Shown: positions 23,577 through 32,068 of the stretch, in pieces
How positions within the stretch are numbered: position 1 is the first letter of the stretch
Layout of the letters: each line of letters begins with the position of its first letter
NCBI RefSeq assembly: GCF_001038455.1
Contig: NZ_LDUY01000017.1
Coordinates: forward strand, 1 to 35,333
From: Fructobacillus sp. EFB-N1
GTDB taxonomy: Bacteria; Bacillota; Bacilli; Lactobacillales; Lactobacillaceae
Reading direction: 5' to 3'
Length of the DNA stretch: 35,333 nucleotides
Notes under the pieces: model-generated
The model's database searches: none
The model's input: only the letters and a program-made list of their open reading frames with translations
What the model was told of the DNA's origin: nothing
Made by a program: the position numbers and the translations under genes

Positions 23577-24968
23577 ATGGTTAACTTTCTTTTACCAATA
23601 ACTTTTTTTTCAAAGACATATTCTTATTCAGTTGCTGAGCCAATGGCAATGGTCAGTTTCCCATTCATGATTATTGTCATTTTGATTCAGCTATATCGTT
23701 TTCCAAATAGGATTAAAAATCTTATTCCTACACCTAAAGCATTTTTCCTTGTTGCATTCGTTTGGTTTTTTCAATTATTGGCAATGTTTTTGTCATACCG
23801 AAAAACAGGTGAAACTTTGGTAACATGGGGCCTTTTACATTCGCCAATTACCTTAGCAGGATGGACGCTTGCTGTATACATAGCATGGGCAGTGATTCAA
23901 GTTACCGTTATTACGGAAAAGGATGAAAAACAATTTATTAAAGCTGGCATAATTGGGCTTTTATTTTATTTAATATTTGTCCTGTTTCCGCAAGTTTTTC
24001 TTACAGTGCATCTAAATATTTTCAATGATTATGTTAATCTGTTAGCCAAGTTTTTTGAGGAGCGTTGGAAATCGATGCCAGGTTATGATTTTTATAGCAA
24101 TGGTTCTTACTCTGCAACTCAATTAAGAGTGAATGGCTTTGAGCCAGAAGCTTCTTATCTGGCAAATTTATTGAGTGTTACCTATATCCCTATACTAATA
24201 GGCATAACGGTGACTGGCCAAAGAATTTGGCTTAAAATTAATTCAACAAAATTGCAATTAATCTTTAATGTAAGTATTACCTTTATTGTTTTATTAATTT
24301 TGATTTTTGCTAAAACTACGACCGGAATTTTAGCTGCAATTGTTGCTTATTTTATATGGATATCTTGGTCACGTGGGGCGTTAAGAAAATCAATTTTGTG
24401 GATTGCTTTTATTGGAATGATTTTTTTAATTGCTGCCTATCTAAAAATTGGCGTCATTCATAATATGCTTAACCAGTTTTTATTTGCTAAACAGGGCACT
24501 GATAATCGTTGGGGTGGTACAATAGGGTTAGCATTAACTTTTTTATCACATCCTATTTTAGGAGTGGGTACCGGGTTTACTTCATATTTCACGATTGAGA
24601 ACTTTCCTATATCAGCTTCACAAAATTTTGAATTTCAACATGTTTACTCTCAAACTGGTTTTCCGATTTTGTCTGAATTTCTAGGTTGGTTATCTACTTT
24701 TGGAATGATCATTGTAATTCCAGCTTTAATGTTATTAGTAAATTTAATTGCTCGGTCATTTCTGATTGAAAATCAATTAAATGGTGCTACTCCAGAATTA
24801 GTTGATCAATCCTGGTCTCGGAGTTTGCACATTAGCTTTATTTCTATGATTATTCTTGTTTTGTTTTCATCGATTTTTATTATTCGGATATATTTGTGGC
24901 CGTATCTTTTAATGTTCTTCTTTTATCGGAAACATATTATGCGTTTGGAGGAGGAACTGAAGCAATGA
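23577..24968 (+). CDS. Polysaccharide polymerase (Wzy-like), polytopic membrane protein
   Basis: Likely joins flipped repeat units into polymer on the outer face of the membrane. The 463-residue protein has about 10-12 hydrophobic segments and a large extracytoplasmic loop (YDFYSNGSYSATQLRVNGFE, then PEASYLANLL). A late HPILGVGTGFTSY matches the conserved O-antigen-ligase/polymerase G-x-G region. Family members are very divergent, so the call rests on topology, length, this motif and position between wzz and glycosyltransferases. The start is uncertain: ATG 23577 has GAGG only 3 bases upstream, and TTG 23568 begins right after the wzz stop. Its stop overlaps the next start (ATGA). Confidence 0.75.
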   Translation: MVNFLLPITFFSKTYSYSVAEPMAMVSFPFMIIVILIQLYRFPNRIKNLIPTPKAFFLVAFVWFFQLLAMFLSYRKTGETLVTWGLLHSPITLAGWTLAVYIAWAVIQVTVITEKDEKQFIKAGIIGLLFYLIFVLFPQVFLTVHLNIFNDYVNLLAKFFEERWKSMPGYDFYSNGSYSATQLRVNGFEPEASYLANLLSVTYIPILIGITVTGQRIWLKINSTKLQLIFNVSITFIVLLILIFAKTTTGILAAIVAYFIWISWSRGALRKSILWIAFIGMIFLIAAYLKIGVIHNMLNQFLFAKQGTDNRWGGTIGLALTFLSHPILGVGTGFTSYFTIENFPISASQNFEFQHVYSQTGFPILSEFLGWLSTFGMIIVIPALMLLVNLIARSFLIENQLNGATPELVDQSWSRSLHISFISMIILVLFSSIFIIRIYLWPYLLMFFFYRKHIMRLEEELKQ

Positions 24969-25735
24969 AAGTTTATATTGCAACACACAAACCATATGAA
25001 ATGCCCCAGGATAAGCTTTACCAACCATTGATGGTTGGTTCATCTTTGAGAGATGAAGTTCCAACTGGTTATCAACGCGATGATCAGGGTGAAAATATTT
25101 CGACTAAAAATCCCAACTTCAATGAATTAACTGGCATTTATTGGATGTGGAAAAATTCTAAAGAAGATGCGGTGGGTCTGGTTCATTATCGTCGCTATTT
25201 GGGAAAAAAAGGTGGACACGACTATGCTGAACGGTTAAGTCAACAGGACATTGAGAACTTATTGCGCCAACATGATGTGATTTTACCCAAAGAGCGAAAT
25301 TACTACATTGAAAATCAGCGTAATCATTATCTTCATGCCCATGCAAATGAGCCTTATGAGATAATGGAGAAGGTAATTCGAGAGAATTATGCAGACTTCT
25401 ATCCAGGATTCCAACGTATGGAGCGATCAACAAAGGCGCATCTGTTTAATATGTTTATCATGAAAAAAGAAGTTTTTAATGATTACGCAGAGTTTGTTTT
25501 TGGTGTTTTGGAAAAAGTGCAAGAAAAAGTGGACTTATCCACTTTGCATGGTCAAGATGCTCGCGTTTTTGGTTTCTTGTCAGAACGGTTAATGGATACT
25601 TGGCTTAATACTCGGAACTATTCCCTTACGGAAGTTCCCGTGATTAGTCTTGAAAAGACAAATTGGCTTGATAAGGGCACACAGTTTTTGAAACGGAAAT
25701 TTCTTCCAAATTCTAAGAAAAAGGTACATTTCTAA
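24965..25735 (+). CDS. DUF4422 glycosyltransferase
   Basis: Predicted to add one sugar to the lipid-linked repeat in the cytoplasm. The 256-residue protein carries the DUF4422 signature: KVYIATHKPYEMP (2-14), QPLMVGSSL, GENISTKNPNFNELTGIYW, WKNSKEDAVGLVHYRRYLG, and later HLFNMFIMKKEVFNDYAEF. The family occurs in capsule and exopolysaccharide clusters, but donor and linkage are mostly uncharacterised. The ATG at 24965 has GGAGGAGG upstream and overlaps the wzy stop (ATGA). Its stop overlaps glf by one base (TAATG), so wzy, this gene and glf are translationally linked. Confidence 0.9.
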   Translation: MKVYIATHKPYEMPQDKLYQPLMVGSSLRDEVPTGYQRDDQGENISTKNPNFNELTGIYWMWKNSKEDAVGLVHYRRYLGKKGGHDYAERLSQQDIENLLRQHDVILPKERNYYIENQRNHYLHAHANEPYEIMEKVIRENYADFYPGFQRMERSTKAHLFNMFIMKKEVFNDYAEFVFGVLEKVQEKVDLSTLHGQDARVFGFLSERLMDTWLNTRNYSLTEVPVISLEKTNWLDKGTQFLKRKFLPNSKKKVHF

Positions 25736-26925
25736 TGGCAAATAAGTTTAATACAAAGAACTATGATTACTTAATCGTTGGTGCTGGTCCCTTCGGGATG
25801 ACTTTCGCTTACGAAGCAGCAAAGCGTGGTAAGCGTTCTTTAGTTGTCGAAAAGCGTTCATTTATTGGTGGAAACACGCATACACACGTTGAAAACGGTA
25901 TCACAGTTCATGATTTTGGCGCTCATATCTTCCATACGGATAACAAGGAAGTTTGGGATTACGTGCAAAACTTTGCGGAATTTAACAACTTCCAAAACCA
26001 AGTTGTCGCCAACTATAACGGTAAGCTCTTTAACTTGCCATTTAACATGAACACGTTCTATCAGATGTGGGGAACAAAGACGCCTGCTGAAGCCAAGACT
26101 AAGATTGAAGAACAAAAGTCTGCTGCTTTGAAGGAATTGGGCGATCGTCAACCACGCAACTTGGAACAACAAGCAATTTCATTGATTGGAACAGACATTT
26201 ACCAAGCTTTGATTAAGGGTTATACCGAAAAGCAGTGGGGTCGTAAGGCAACTGAATTGCCAGCATTCATTATCAAGCGTTTGCCAGTTCGTTTTATTTA
26301 CGATAACAATTACTTCAACCACCGTTACCAAGGAATTCCTGTTGGTGGTTATACTCAAATTTTTGAGAACATGGTTGAACGTTCAAACGGCTTGATCGAT
26401 GTTTTGACTGATACTGATTTCTTCGATCACAAGGATGAATTTATGTCAGAATTCCCACGTGTTCTTTACACGGGAATGATTGATCAGTTCTTTGATTACA
26501 AGTTTGGTGAATTGGAATACCGTTCATTGCGCTTTGAAAGCGAAACGATTGACTCTGACAATTATCAAGGAAATGCTGTTATTAACTATACGGATGCTGA
26601 AACGCCATATACGCGTCAAATGGAATGGCGCCACTTTGATGGTTTGGCAGACGAAGGCAAGACGATTATTACTCGTGAATACCCACAAGACTGGGATCGT
26701 ACGAAGGAAGCTTACTACCCAGTTAACGATGATAAGAACACTGAGTTGTACAAGCAATACGTAAAGGCTGCTCGTGAAGAAGCACCTGAAGTACTCTTTG
26801 GTGGTCGTTTGGGTAAGTATCGATACTTTGATATGGACCAGGTCTTCAATGATGCTTTTAACACTGTTCGCCAAGAATTTGGTGTGGCAGATGACTTTAA
26901 CTTTGCGCATGATGATGTGAAGTGA
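25735..26925 (+). CDS. glf: UDP-galactopyranose mutase
   Basis: Flavoenzyme interconverting UDP-galactopyranose and UDP-galactofuranose, supplying Galf for the polymer. The 396-residue protein has an N-terminal FAD-binding fold (LIVGAGPFGMTFAYEA, then VVEKRSFIGGNTHTH), the GAHIFHTDNKEVWDYV segment, YTEKQWGRKATELP, and the C-terminal GRLGKYRYFDMDQVF. Codon use is strongly biased and GC content higher than in the flanking genes, resembling glcK, so it is probably expressed more highly or came from a different source. It starts within the TAATG overlap with the previous gene. A GlfT-like transferase further down the locus is the natural user of its product. Confidence 0.97.
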   Translation: MANKFNTKNYDYLIVGAGPFGMTFAYEAAKRGKRSLVVEKRSFIGGNTHTHVENGITVHDFGAHIFHTDNKEVWDYVQNFAEFNNFQNQVVANYNGKLFNLPFNMNTFYQMWGTKTPAEAKTKIEEQKSAALKELGDRQPRNLEQQAISLIGTDIYQALIKGYTEKQWGRKATELPAFIIKRLPVRFIYDNNYFNHRYQGIPVGGYTQIFENMVERSNGLIDVLTDTDFFDHKDEFMSEFPRVLYTGMIDQFFDYKFGELEYRSLRFESETIDSDNYQGNAVINYTDAETPYTRQMEWRHFDGLADEGKTIITREYPQDWDRTKEAYYPVNDDKNTELYKQYVKAAREEAPEVLFGGRLGKYRYFDMDQVFNDAFNTVRQEFGVADDFNFAHDDVK

Positions 26926-26934
26926 AGATTTTAA

Positions 26935-26954
26935 GACACCCATCTCGGGGTGTC
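26935..26954 (+). other. Hairpin between glf and the GtrB-like gene
   Basis: GACACCC / GGGTGTC, 7-bp stem with a 6-base loop and no T-run. It may protect the glf mRNA end or act as a processing site; it is not a standard terminator. Confidence 0.45.
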
Positions 26955-26986
26955 ATACATATTGATTGGATTAGGAGAAGTGTTTG

Positions 26987-27928
26987 ATGAGTATTAAAGA
27001 CAAATCGGCAGTTTTATCCTTAATTGTACCAGTTCACAATGAAGAAGCGACTGTGAATATTTTTTATGATACACTGCAAAATATTAAAAAAGAATTGCCT
27101 GTTGCCATAAATTTTTATTTTATTGATGATGGTTCGGATGATAAAACTCTGTCAATTATAAAGTCGCTAAACAAAAAAGATGAGAGCGTTCATTACTTAT
27201 CTTTTTCTCGAAATTTTGGTAAGGAAGCAGCTTTATATGCTGGGTTGCAGCATGCGGATGGTGATTACGTTGCTGTTATGGATGTTGACTTGCAAGATCC
27301 TCCCGAACTATTACCAGAAATGCTAAGTGAAGTAATGACTGGTCCATATGATGCCGTTGGAACTCGACGTGTGGATCGTCGCAAAACAAAAATTATTAGA
27401 ACGTGGTTTTCGACCCGTTTTTATAAATGGATGAATCGTGTTTCTCAAATGCATCTAGTAGAAGGAGCACGGGATTATCGGGTAATGAAGAGGCAAATGG
27501 TTGATGCTATTCTTTCTTTACCCGAAAATCAACGCTTTTCCAAGGGGATTTTTACATGGGTTGGATTCAATACGAAGTATATACCTTTTGAGGACCGTGA
27601 CCGTGTGGCTGGAAAATCATCGTGGACTTTTTGGAACTTGACTAAATATGGTATTGAAGGTATTGTTTCTTTTTCAACGTTACCCTTAACTATTGTTACG
27701 TTCTTGGGTTTATTTTCATTTGGCCTCGCTGTCGTAGCGGGTATTTTCATCGTCGCTAGGGCATTGATTGATAATACCTCGGTGGCAGGTTGGCCATCAA
27801 TGGCCACAATTGTTCTATTTATCGGTGGAATCCAGATGCTTAGTTTGGGGGTAATTGGTCGATACATAGCAGCAATTTTTATGGAAACCAAGAATCGACC
27901 AATTTACATTACCAAAGAAGAAAAATGA
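26987..27928 (+). CDS. GtrB/CsbB-like membrane glycosyltransferase (GT2, polyprenyl-phosphate sugar synthase)
   Basis: Predicted to transfer a hexose from a nucleotide sugar to undecaprenyl phosphate, giving a lipid-linked monosaccharide. The 313-residue protein has a GT2 domain with IVPVHNEE (13-20), IDDGSDD (46-52), SRNFGKEAALYAGLQHADGD (74-93) and the metal-binding DVDLQDPPE (99-107). Two C-terminal membrane helices (about 228-255 and 263-290) then precede IGRYIAAIFMETKNRP, all typical of GtrB. The ATG at 26987 is supported by AGGAGA 8 bases upstream. A broken DUF6020-type membrane protein follows; no GtrA-type flippase is visible in the window. Confidence 0.92.
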   Translation: MSIKDKSAVLSLIVPVHNEEATVNIFYDTLQNIKKELPVAINFYFIDDGSDDKTLSIIKSLNKKDESVHYLSFSRNFGKEAALYAGLQHADGDYVAVMDVDLQDPPELLPEMLSEVMTGPYDAVGTRRVDRRKTKIIRTWFSTRFYKWMNRVSQMHLVEGARDYRVMKRQMVDAILSLPENQRFSKGIFTWVGFNTKYIPFEDRDRVAGKSSWTFWNLTKYGIEGIVSFSTLPLTIVTFLGLFSFGLAVVAGIFIVARALIDNTSVAGWPSMATIVLFIGGIQMLSLGVIGRYIAAIFMETKNRPIYITKEEK

Positions 27929-27960
27929 TGAATAAAGAAATTAAATTACTTTTCGCTTAG
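27925..27960 (+). pseudogene. Possible remnant start of a lost gene (11 aa)
   Basis: ATGATGA overlaps the stop of the GtrB-like gene, a standard coupled-start arrangement, but the frame (MMNKEIKLLFA) ends after 11 codons. The present downstream gene starts 130 bases later without a ribosome binding site. This may be the original start of that gene or of a deleted one. Confidence 0.25.
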
Positions 27961-28090
27961 CAAGTGATTTTCGATATTCGGTAATGTTGATACTTCTAAT
28001 TATTTTTAACTGGTAATAGCCCTTTTTGAAATGGTTGGATATTTTATTCGCAACAAATAATTAACAAATCTTTGAACAAGCCTAATCAAT

Positions 28091-28918
28091 ATGGACAAAA
28101 TCAGTGAATTTATGGAAAAAATTAAAAAGTTAATTAATTATATTTTTTTGTTTGTCAGTTTTTTGGCAATTTCCGTTAGTTATCCTACAACTGTTTGGAC
28201 TGGCAACTTGCTAATGAGGTTAACTAATCGGTTATCAGTAACTGTCTATCAAAGTTTTTTTGGTGTTTTAGTAGTTGTATTTGTAGTATTTTTTCAATGT
28301 AAGTATCATCGTTCAGTGATAAAGTGGTCTGACTGGCCTTATTGGTTTTTTGGAATGATAACTGCCTGTCTTTACGTAATTACGTTGTCCGTTAGCAATC
28401 TCAATGTAAATAATTTGACAGGGAAATTGAATGTATTCATAACGATAATTGCTCTCTTAGGTTTTTCTTATTTATTTACTAATTTTGCTGCTTTGTTAGG
28501 TCAATTAATAAGCCATTTAAAATTAAAAAAATGGTTGGTCAACTATTGGTTAGTTGTTTTTATTTTGATTGTTGTTTGGTTTCTTCAAGTTTTTCCCCTA
28601 TTACCGGGATTAGTAACATGGGATGGATACAGACAATTTGTTGAATATTTTCACACATATATACCTTTACTAAATTTTACTTATTATCCAACTGGTCACC
28701 ATCCCTGGTCAGCAACGTTAATTTTAGGTTTTCTATTCTCCATTGGTCGGGCAATTGGCGGTGTTAATGTTGGTTTATTCACTATTGTACTTGTTCAGAT
28801 ATTATTGGCTGCCCTAATTTTTGCTAAAGTAGTTTTTTTCGTAGGGAAAAATTGCAGCTATTTTAGCAATGATTTTTTATTCATCACCATTTGTTGCGTT
28901 TTGGGAAGTAACAATTGA
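28091..28918 (+). CDS. N-terminal fragment of the frameshifted DUF6020-type protein
   Basis: 275 codons. About the first 252 residues match the paralogue, including the putative catalytic loop with LVTWDGYRQF and HHPW. The last ~22 residues (NCSYFSNDFLFITICC...) are out-of-frame sequence after the break. Confidence 0.6.
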   Translation: MDKISEFMEKIKKLINYIFLFVSFLAISVSYPTTVWTGNLLMRLTNRLSVTVYQSFFGVLVVVFVVFFQCKYHRSVIKWSDWPYWFFGMITACLYVITLSVSNLNVNNLTGKLNVFITIIALLGFSYLFTNFAALLGQLISHLKLKKWLVNYWLVVFILIVVWFLQVFPLLPGLVTWDGYRQFVEYFHTYIPLLNFTYYPTGHHPWSATLILGFLFSIGRAIGGVNVGLFTIVLVQILLAALIFAKVVFFVGKNCSYFSNDFLFITICCVLGSNN

Positions 28919-29993
28919 AAAGACACCACTCTTTTTAACTTTCACGACTTGGTTTGTATTGACTTATGCTGAAATACTGTTAATAAACAGGCAAAAAAAT
29001 GTTTCAAAATGGCTTTATATTGAGATAACATTTTCCGGAATTATGATGGCGATGTTCCGTAATGATGGTGTTTACGTTGTATTTTTGTCGTTAATTGTCT
29101 TGATTATCGTTGAGAGTTTCCAACGTAAAAAAGATGCTCGTCAACTTTTATTTGGTTTTCTAATTTTTCTTACTGCTTATTTAGGCTGGTATAAAGTTGC
29201 ATTACCACTGATGAATGTACTTCCAGGCTCAACGGGAGAAGCCATTAGTGTACCGATGCGACAACTTTCAGCTGTTGTGATCCATGATCCGAAATCACTT
29301 AATAAGAATGATTTGGCAGTTATTGATAAAATTACACCTATTAAAGATATTCCTGTCAATTTCAATGTGAACAATGCAGATAATTTGAAATCACTTTATC
29401 CTGTTGATACTTTTTTGCGCAGCCCAGCAGAAATTAAGATGATTCAGTCTGGCAAGTTAAAAAAGACATCAACACTTGTAACTAAAAAAGAAACAAATGA
29501 TTATTTAAAAGTATGGATTGAGCAAGCTTTTCAGCATTCGACAACTTATATAGCAACTTTTCTAGCTGGAAACAGTCAATTTTTGAATCCAATTATTGAC
29601 GATAATCCTGGTTCGAGAGGGATTATGTATGGTAATGGATATATGAAGAGTGCCACTTTTTTGCAACCTGGTTGGTTCAATGAAGTTCATTACTGGATGA
29701 GTGATAGTATGCGAAGATATATTTCTTGGCCAAATATCATTTTTTCTTTACCAATTATCCGTTCAATTTTGCAACCTGCGCTTGCATTATGGACTATCTT
29801 ATTTAGCACTTTCTATCTAATGTATCGTAAAAGTTTTGCAGTCTTAATTTGTATTCCTGTGGGATTGCTTTGCTTAATTTCACTTTTATCACCATTAAAT
29901 GGTGGTGAAAAGTATATTCTCCCTGCCATGTATGTATTACCAGTGATTTTATCCATTGTTATAGCAACAACACAAAGGGGATTTCGAAAGTAA
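28869..29993 (+). CDS. C-terminal fragment of the frameshifted DUF6020-type protein
   Basis: 374 codons from an ATG with no ribosome binding site; the matching frame extends back to about 28845. The whole piece aligns with the C-terminal 370 residues of the intact paralogue. Unlikely to be translated efficiently by itself. Confidence 0.6.
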   Translation: MIFYSSPFVAFWEVTIEKTPLFLTFTTWFVLTYAEILLINRQKNVSKWLYIEITFSGIMMAMFRNDGVYVVFLSLIVLIIVESFQRKKDARQLLFGFLIFLTAYLGWYKVALPLMNVLPGSTGEAISVPMRQLSAVVIHDPKSLNKNDLAVIDKITPIKDIPVNFNVNNADNLKSLYPVDTFLRSPAEIKMIQSGKLKKTSTLVTKKETNDYLKVWIEQAFQHSTTYIATFLAGNSQFLNPIIDDNPGSRGIMYGNGYMKSATFLQPGWFNEVHYWMSDSMRRYISWPNIIFSLPIIRSILQPALALWTILFSTFYLMYRKSFAVLICIPVGLLCLISLLSPLNGGEKYILPAMYVLPVILSIVIATTQRGFRK

Positions 29994-30173
29994 GTGATAC
30001 TTTACTAAGGTAACACAACATTGGGTGCAAATTATAAAGTGGTCTGTATCAGAAATTAAATACAGAGTTAAGCCTGTTTGTATTTTGTTAAAATAATCAA
30101 TGGGAAATTAGACTCAAGGTAAGTTTTAATTTTGATAAAATGAATTATAGTAATACAAAGCGATAAAGGGCTA

Positions 30174-30182
30174 TGATATAAT
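30174..30182 (+). promoter_or_regulatory. Internal extended -10 promoter before the GlfT-like gene
   Basis: TGATATAAT, 31 bases before the ATG, with a weak TACAAA 17 bases further upstream. It follows a 220-base spacer that also holds an inverted repeat CTGTAT/ATACAG (30044-30065). It would keep the last three genes expressed despite the upstream frameshift. Confidence 0.5.
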
Positions 30183-30213
30183 TCTGGATGGACTAAATTA
30201 ATAAGGATAAATT

Positions 30214-31113
30214 ATGACACAAAAAGTTTCAGCGGTCGTTGTTACCTACAATCGACTTGCTTTGTTAAAGGAAGTTATTCAAAGCTTACAAGAGCAAACT
30301 GTTCCAGTAAGTCACATTATTATTGTTGATAATGCGAGTGAAAACGAAACGAAAGAATATTTGGAATCACTTGGTAATCAGATTGATTATGTCCGTCTCG
30401 AGGAAAACCTTGGGGGAGCAGGAGGCTTTAATCGAGGCATCCGATACTTCATGGAAAACACAGATGACGATTTTGTGTGGGTAATGGATGATGACACAGT
30501 GACCCATTCAGATACATTACAGAATTTACTATCATTTGCTGAACAAGAACCTAATTTTGGTTTCTTGGCATCAGATGTTCGTTGGATTGATGGTCACCGA
30601 GCAAAAATGAATCAACCCGCTCCGATGAATCGATTAAAAGTTATTCCAGAGGATCAGACTGAGCCTATCCGCTTACAAAATGCAACGTTTGTTTCATTAT
30701 TGGTACGTCGTGAGATTGTGGCTCAAATTGGTTTACCAATTACTGATTTCTTTATTTGGGGTGACGATATTGAATTCACTGAACGTGCCGGACGTGTGGC
30801 TCCTGGTTACTTTGTTCCATCTGCTAAGGTTACACATAAGATGGGAGCAAACGTTGGTTCTAGTCTCTTAAACGATGGGCCCGAACGAACACCGCGTTAT
30901 TTCTATTCATATCGCAATAAAGGATACTATATTCGTAAGCGTGATTGGTATCGAAAAAATCGCGCTCGTCTTCGTACGTTTGCTGAATACTGGCAAATTA
31001 AGCTTTCGAAAACAGACCGAAAAGCTGAAAAGCTTGCAGTAATGAAAAAGGGAATGAAGGCAGGAAAGAGTTTTAATCCGACTATCGAATTTGCGAACAT
31101 CGATGAGGTTTAG
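30214..31113 (+). CDS. GlfT2-like galactofuranosyltransferase (GT2)
   Basis: Predicted to transfer galactofuranose from UDP-Galf to the growing repeat. The 299-residue soluble GT2 protein has VVVTYNR (8-14), VDNASENET (38-46), LGGAGGFNRGIRY (66-78), the metal-binding MDDDT (91-95) and WGDDIEF (182-188) with a late His208. The LGGAGG and W-x-DD-x-E/F elements are typical of the GlfT2-like branch that includes rhamnosyl/galactofuranosyl transferases. The presence of glf in the same locus supports Galf as donor. AAGGA 6 bases before the ATG supports the start. Linkage and acceptor cannot be inferred. Confidence 0.87.
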   Translation: MTQKVSAVVVTYNRLALLKEVIQSLQEQTVPVSHIIIVDNASENETKEYLESLGNQIDYVRLEENLGGAGGFNRGIRYFMENTDDDFVWVMDDDTVTHSDTLQNLLSFAEQEPNFGFLASDVRWIDGHRAKMNQPAPMNRLKVIPEDQTEPIRLQNATFVSLLVRREIVAQIGLPITDFFIWGDDIEFTERAGRVAPGYFVPSAKVTHKMGANVGSSLLNDGPERTPRYFYSYRNKGYYIRKRDWYRKNRARLRTFAEYWQIKLSKTDRKAEKLAVMKKGMKAGKSFNPTIEFANIDEV

Positions 31114-31129
31114 AGAGGGTACTAAAGAT

Positions 31130-32068
31130 ATGGATAAGCTAGCTATTTTAATTCCTGCATACAATGAGGAACAAACGATTGAGAAGGTTGTTGGTGATGT
31201 AAAAGCTGTTATCAATGATATTGAAGGATCAGTCGTTTATGTATATGACAACAACTCAAAAGATGAGACCGCAAACATCGCTAAAAAAGCTGGTGCAGTT
31301 GTTCGTCATGAGTATGCTCAAGGTAAGGGGGCTGTTATTCGGCGAATGTTTCGTGAAATTGATGCTGAGGCATATATTATGATTGATGCCGATGATACCT
31401 ATCCTGTTGAAGCAATTCCTGAAATGTATCAAAAGGTTGTTGAAAGAAATGTTGATATGGTTGTAGGTGATCGGTTGTCATCAACCTATTTTGAAGAAAA
31501 TAAACGTCCCTTTCATAATGTTGGGAACAGCTTAGTTAAGGGATTGATTAATTCCCTTTTTAAGACTAGTATCAGTGATATTTTGACGGGATATCGAGCT
31601 TTTTCTTATCGTTTTGTAAAAACTTTTCCAGTGTTATCTAAAGGATTTGAAATCGAAACAGAGATGTCAATACATGCTACGGAATATGGCATGCTCGTTG
31701 AAAATCAGGTAATCGAATATCGTGATAGACCTGAGGGATCTGAGTCTAAGTTAAATACTTACGGAGATGGTTGGCGAGTTATTAAAACTGTGATTAATCT
31801 TTACCGTGGATATCATCCTTTTGCTTTTTACTCTATCTTTTCGTTAATTTTTTTCCTTATATCAATGGTATTATTTGTTTGGCGAGTCTTAGTTCCCTAT
31901 TCCGAGACACAAACAGTTGCTAATTTTCCATCGCTAATTGTTTCGATGATATTATTGGTCTTATCATTTATAACGTTCTTTTCTGGTTCTATTCTTGACT
32001 CTATTCAAACAAGTAATAGACGAAATTTCGAACTAAATTTGATTAATACAGAAAATAAAAATGACTAA
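31130..32068 (+). CDS. GacI/SccN-like membrane glycosyltransferase (GT2, DPM1-like)
   Basis: Predicted to load a sugar onto undecaprenyl phosphate. The 312-residue protein has a DPM1-type GT2 domain: LIPAYNEEQTIEKVV, VYDNNSKDETA, QGKGAVIRRMF, MIDADDTYP (metal site), VVGDRLS and LTGYRAFS. Two C-terminal membrane helices follow (about 235-260 and 270-298). The layout resembles streptococcal GacI/SccN, which feed a GT-C transferase that decorates a wall polysaccharide. The ATG at 31130 is preferred over 31091, which lies inside the preceding gene; GAGAGGG lies upstream. It overlaps the following DUF6020-type gene by 8 bases, tying the two together. Confidence 0.88.
   Translation: MDKLAILIPAYNEEQTIEKVVGDVKAVINDIEGSVVYVYDNNSKDETANIAKKAGAVVRHEYAQGKGAVIRRMFREIDAEAYIMIDADDTYPVEAIPEMYQKVVERNVDMVVGDRLSSTYFEENKRPFHNVGNSLVKGLINSLFKTSISDILTGYRAFSYRFVKTFPVLSKGFEIETEMSIHATEYGMLVENQVIEYRDRPEGSESKLNTYGDGWRVIKTVINLYRGYHPFAFYSIFSLIFFLISMVLFVWRVLVPYSETQTVANFPSLIVSMILLVLSFITFFSGSILDSIQTSNRRNFELNLINTENKND

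Larger units (their letters stand above)
28091..29993 (+). pseudogene. Frameshifted DUF6020-type polytopic membrane protein (GT-C-like)
   Basis: Two overlapping frames, 28091-28918 and 28869-29993, align end to end with the intact 627-residue protein at 32061-33944. Shared segments are INYIFLF, WDGYRQF, LNFTYYPT, HHPW, SPFVAFW, EKTP, FRNDG, GSTGE, MRQLS, FNVNNAD, GNSQFLNPI, GSRGIMYGN and SWPN. The break falls near 28833-28851, where the paralogue reads FVGEKWGKLPSIVAL and this copy reads FVG then shifts to KIAAILA. One extra base in T7 (28833-28839) or A5 (28847-28851) would explain it. Both parts are otherwise open and conserved, so the lesion is recent, reversible, or a sequencing error. 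If intact it would have about 12 membrane helices and probably be a GT-C transferase using the lipid-linked sugar from the gene before it. The start lacks a ribosome binding site. Confidence 0.8.
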
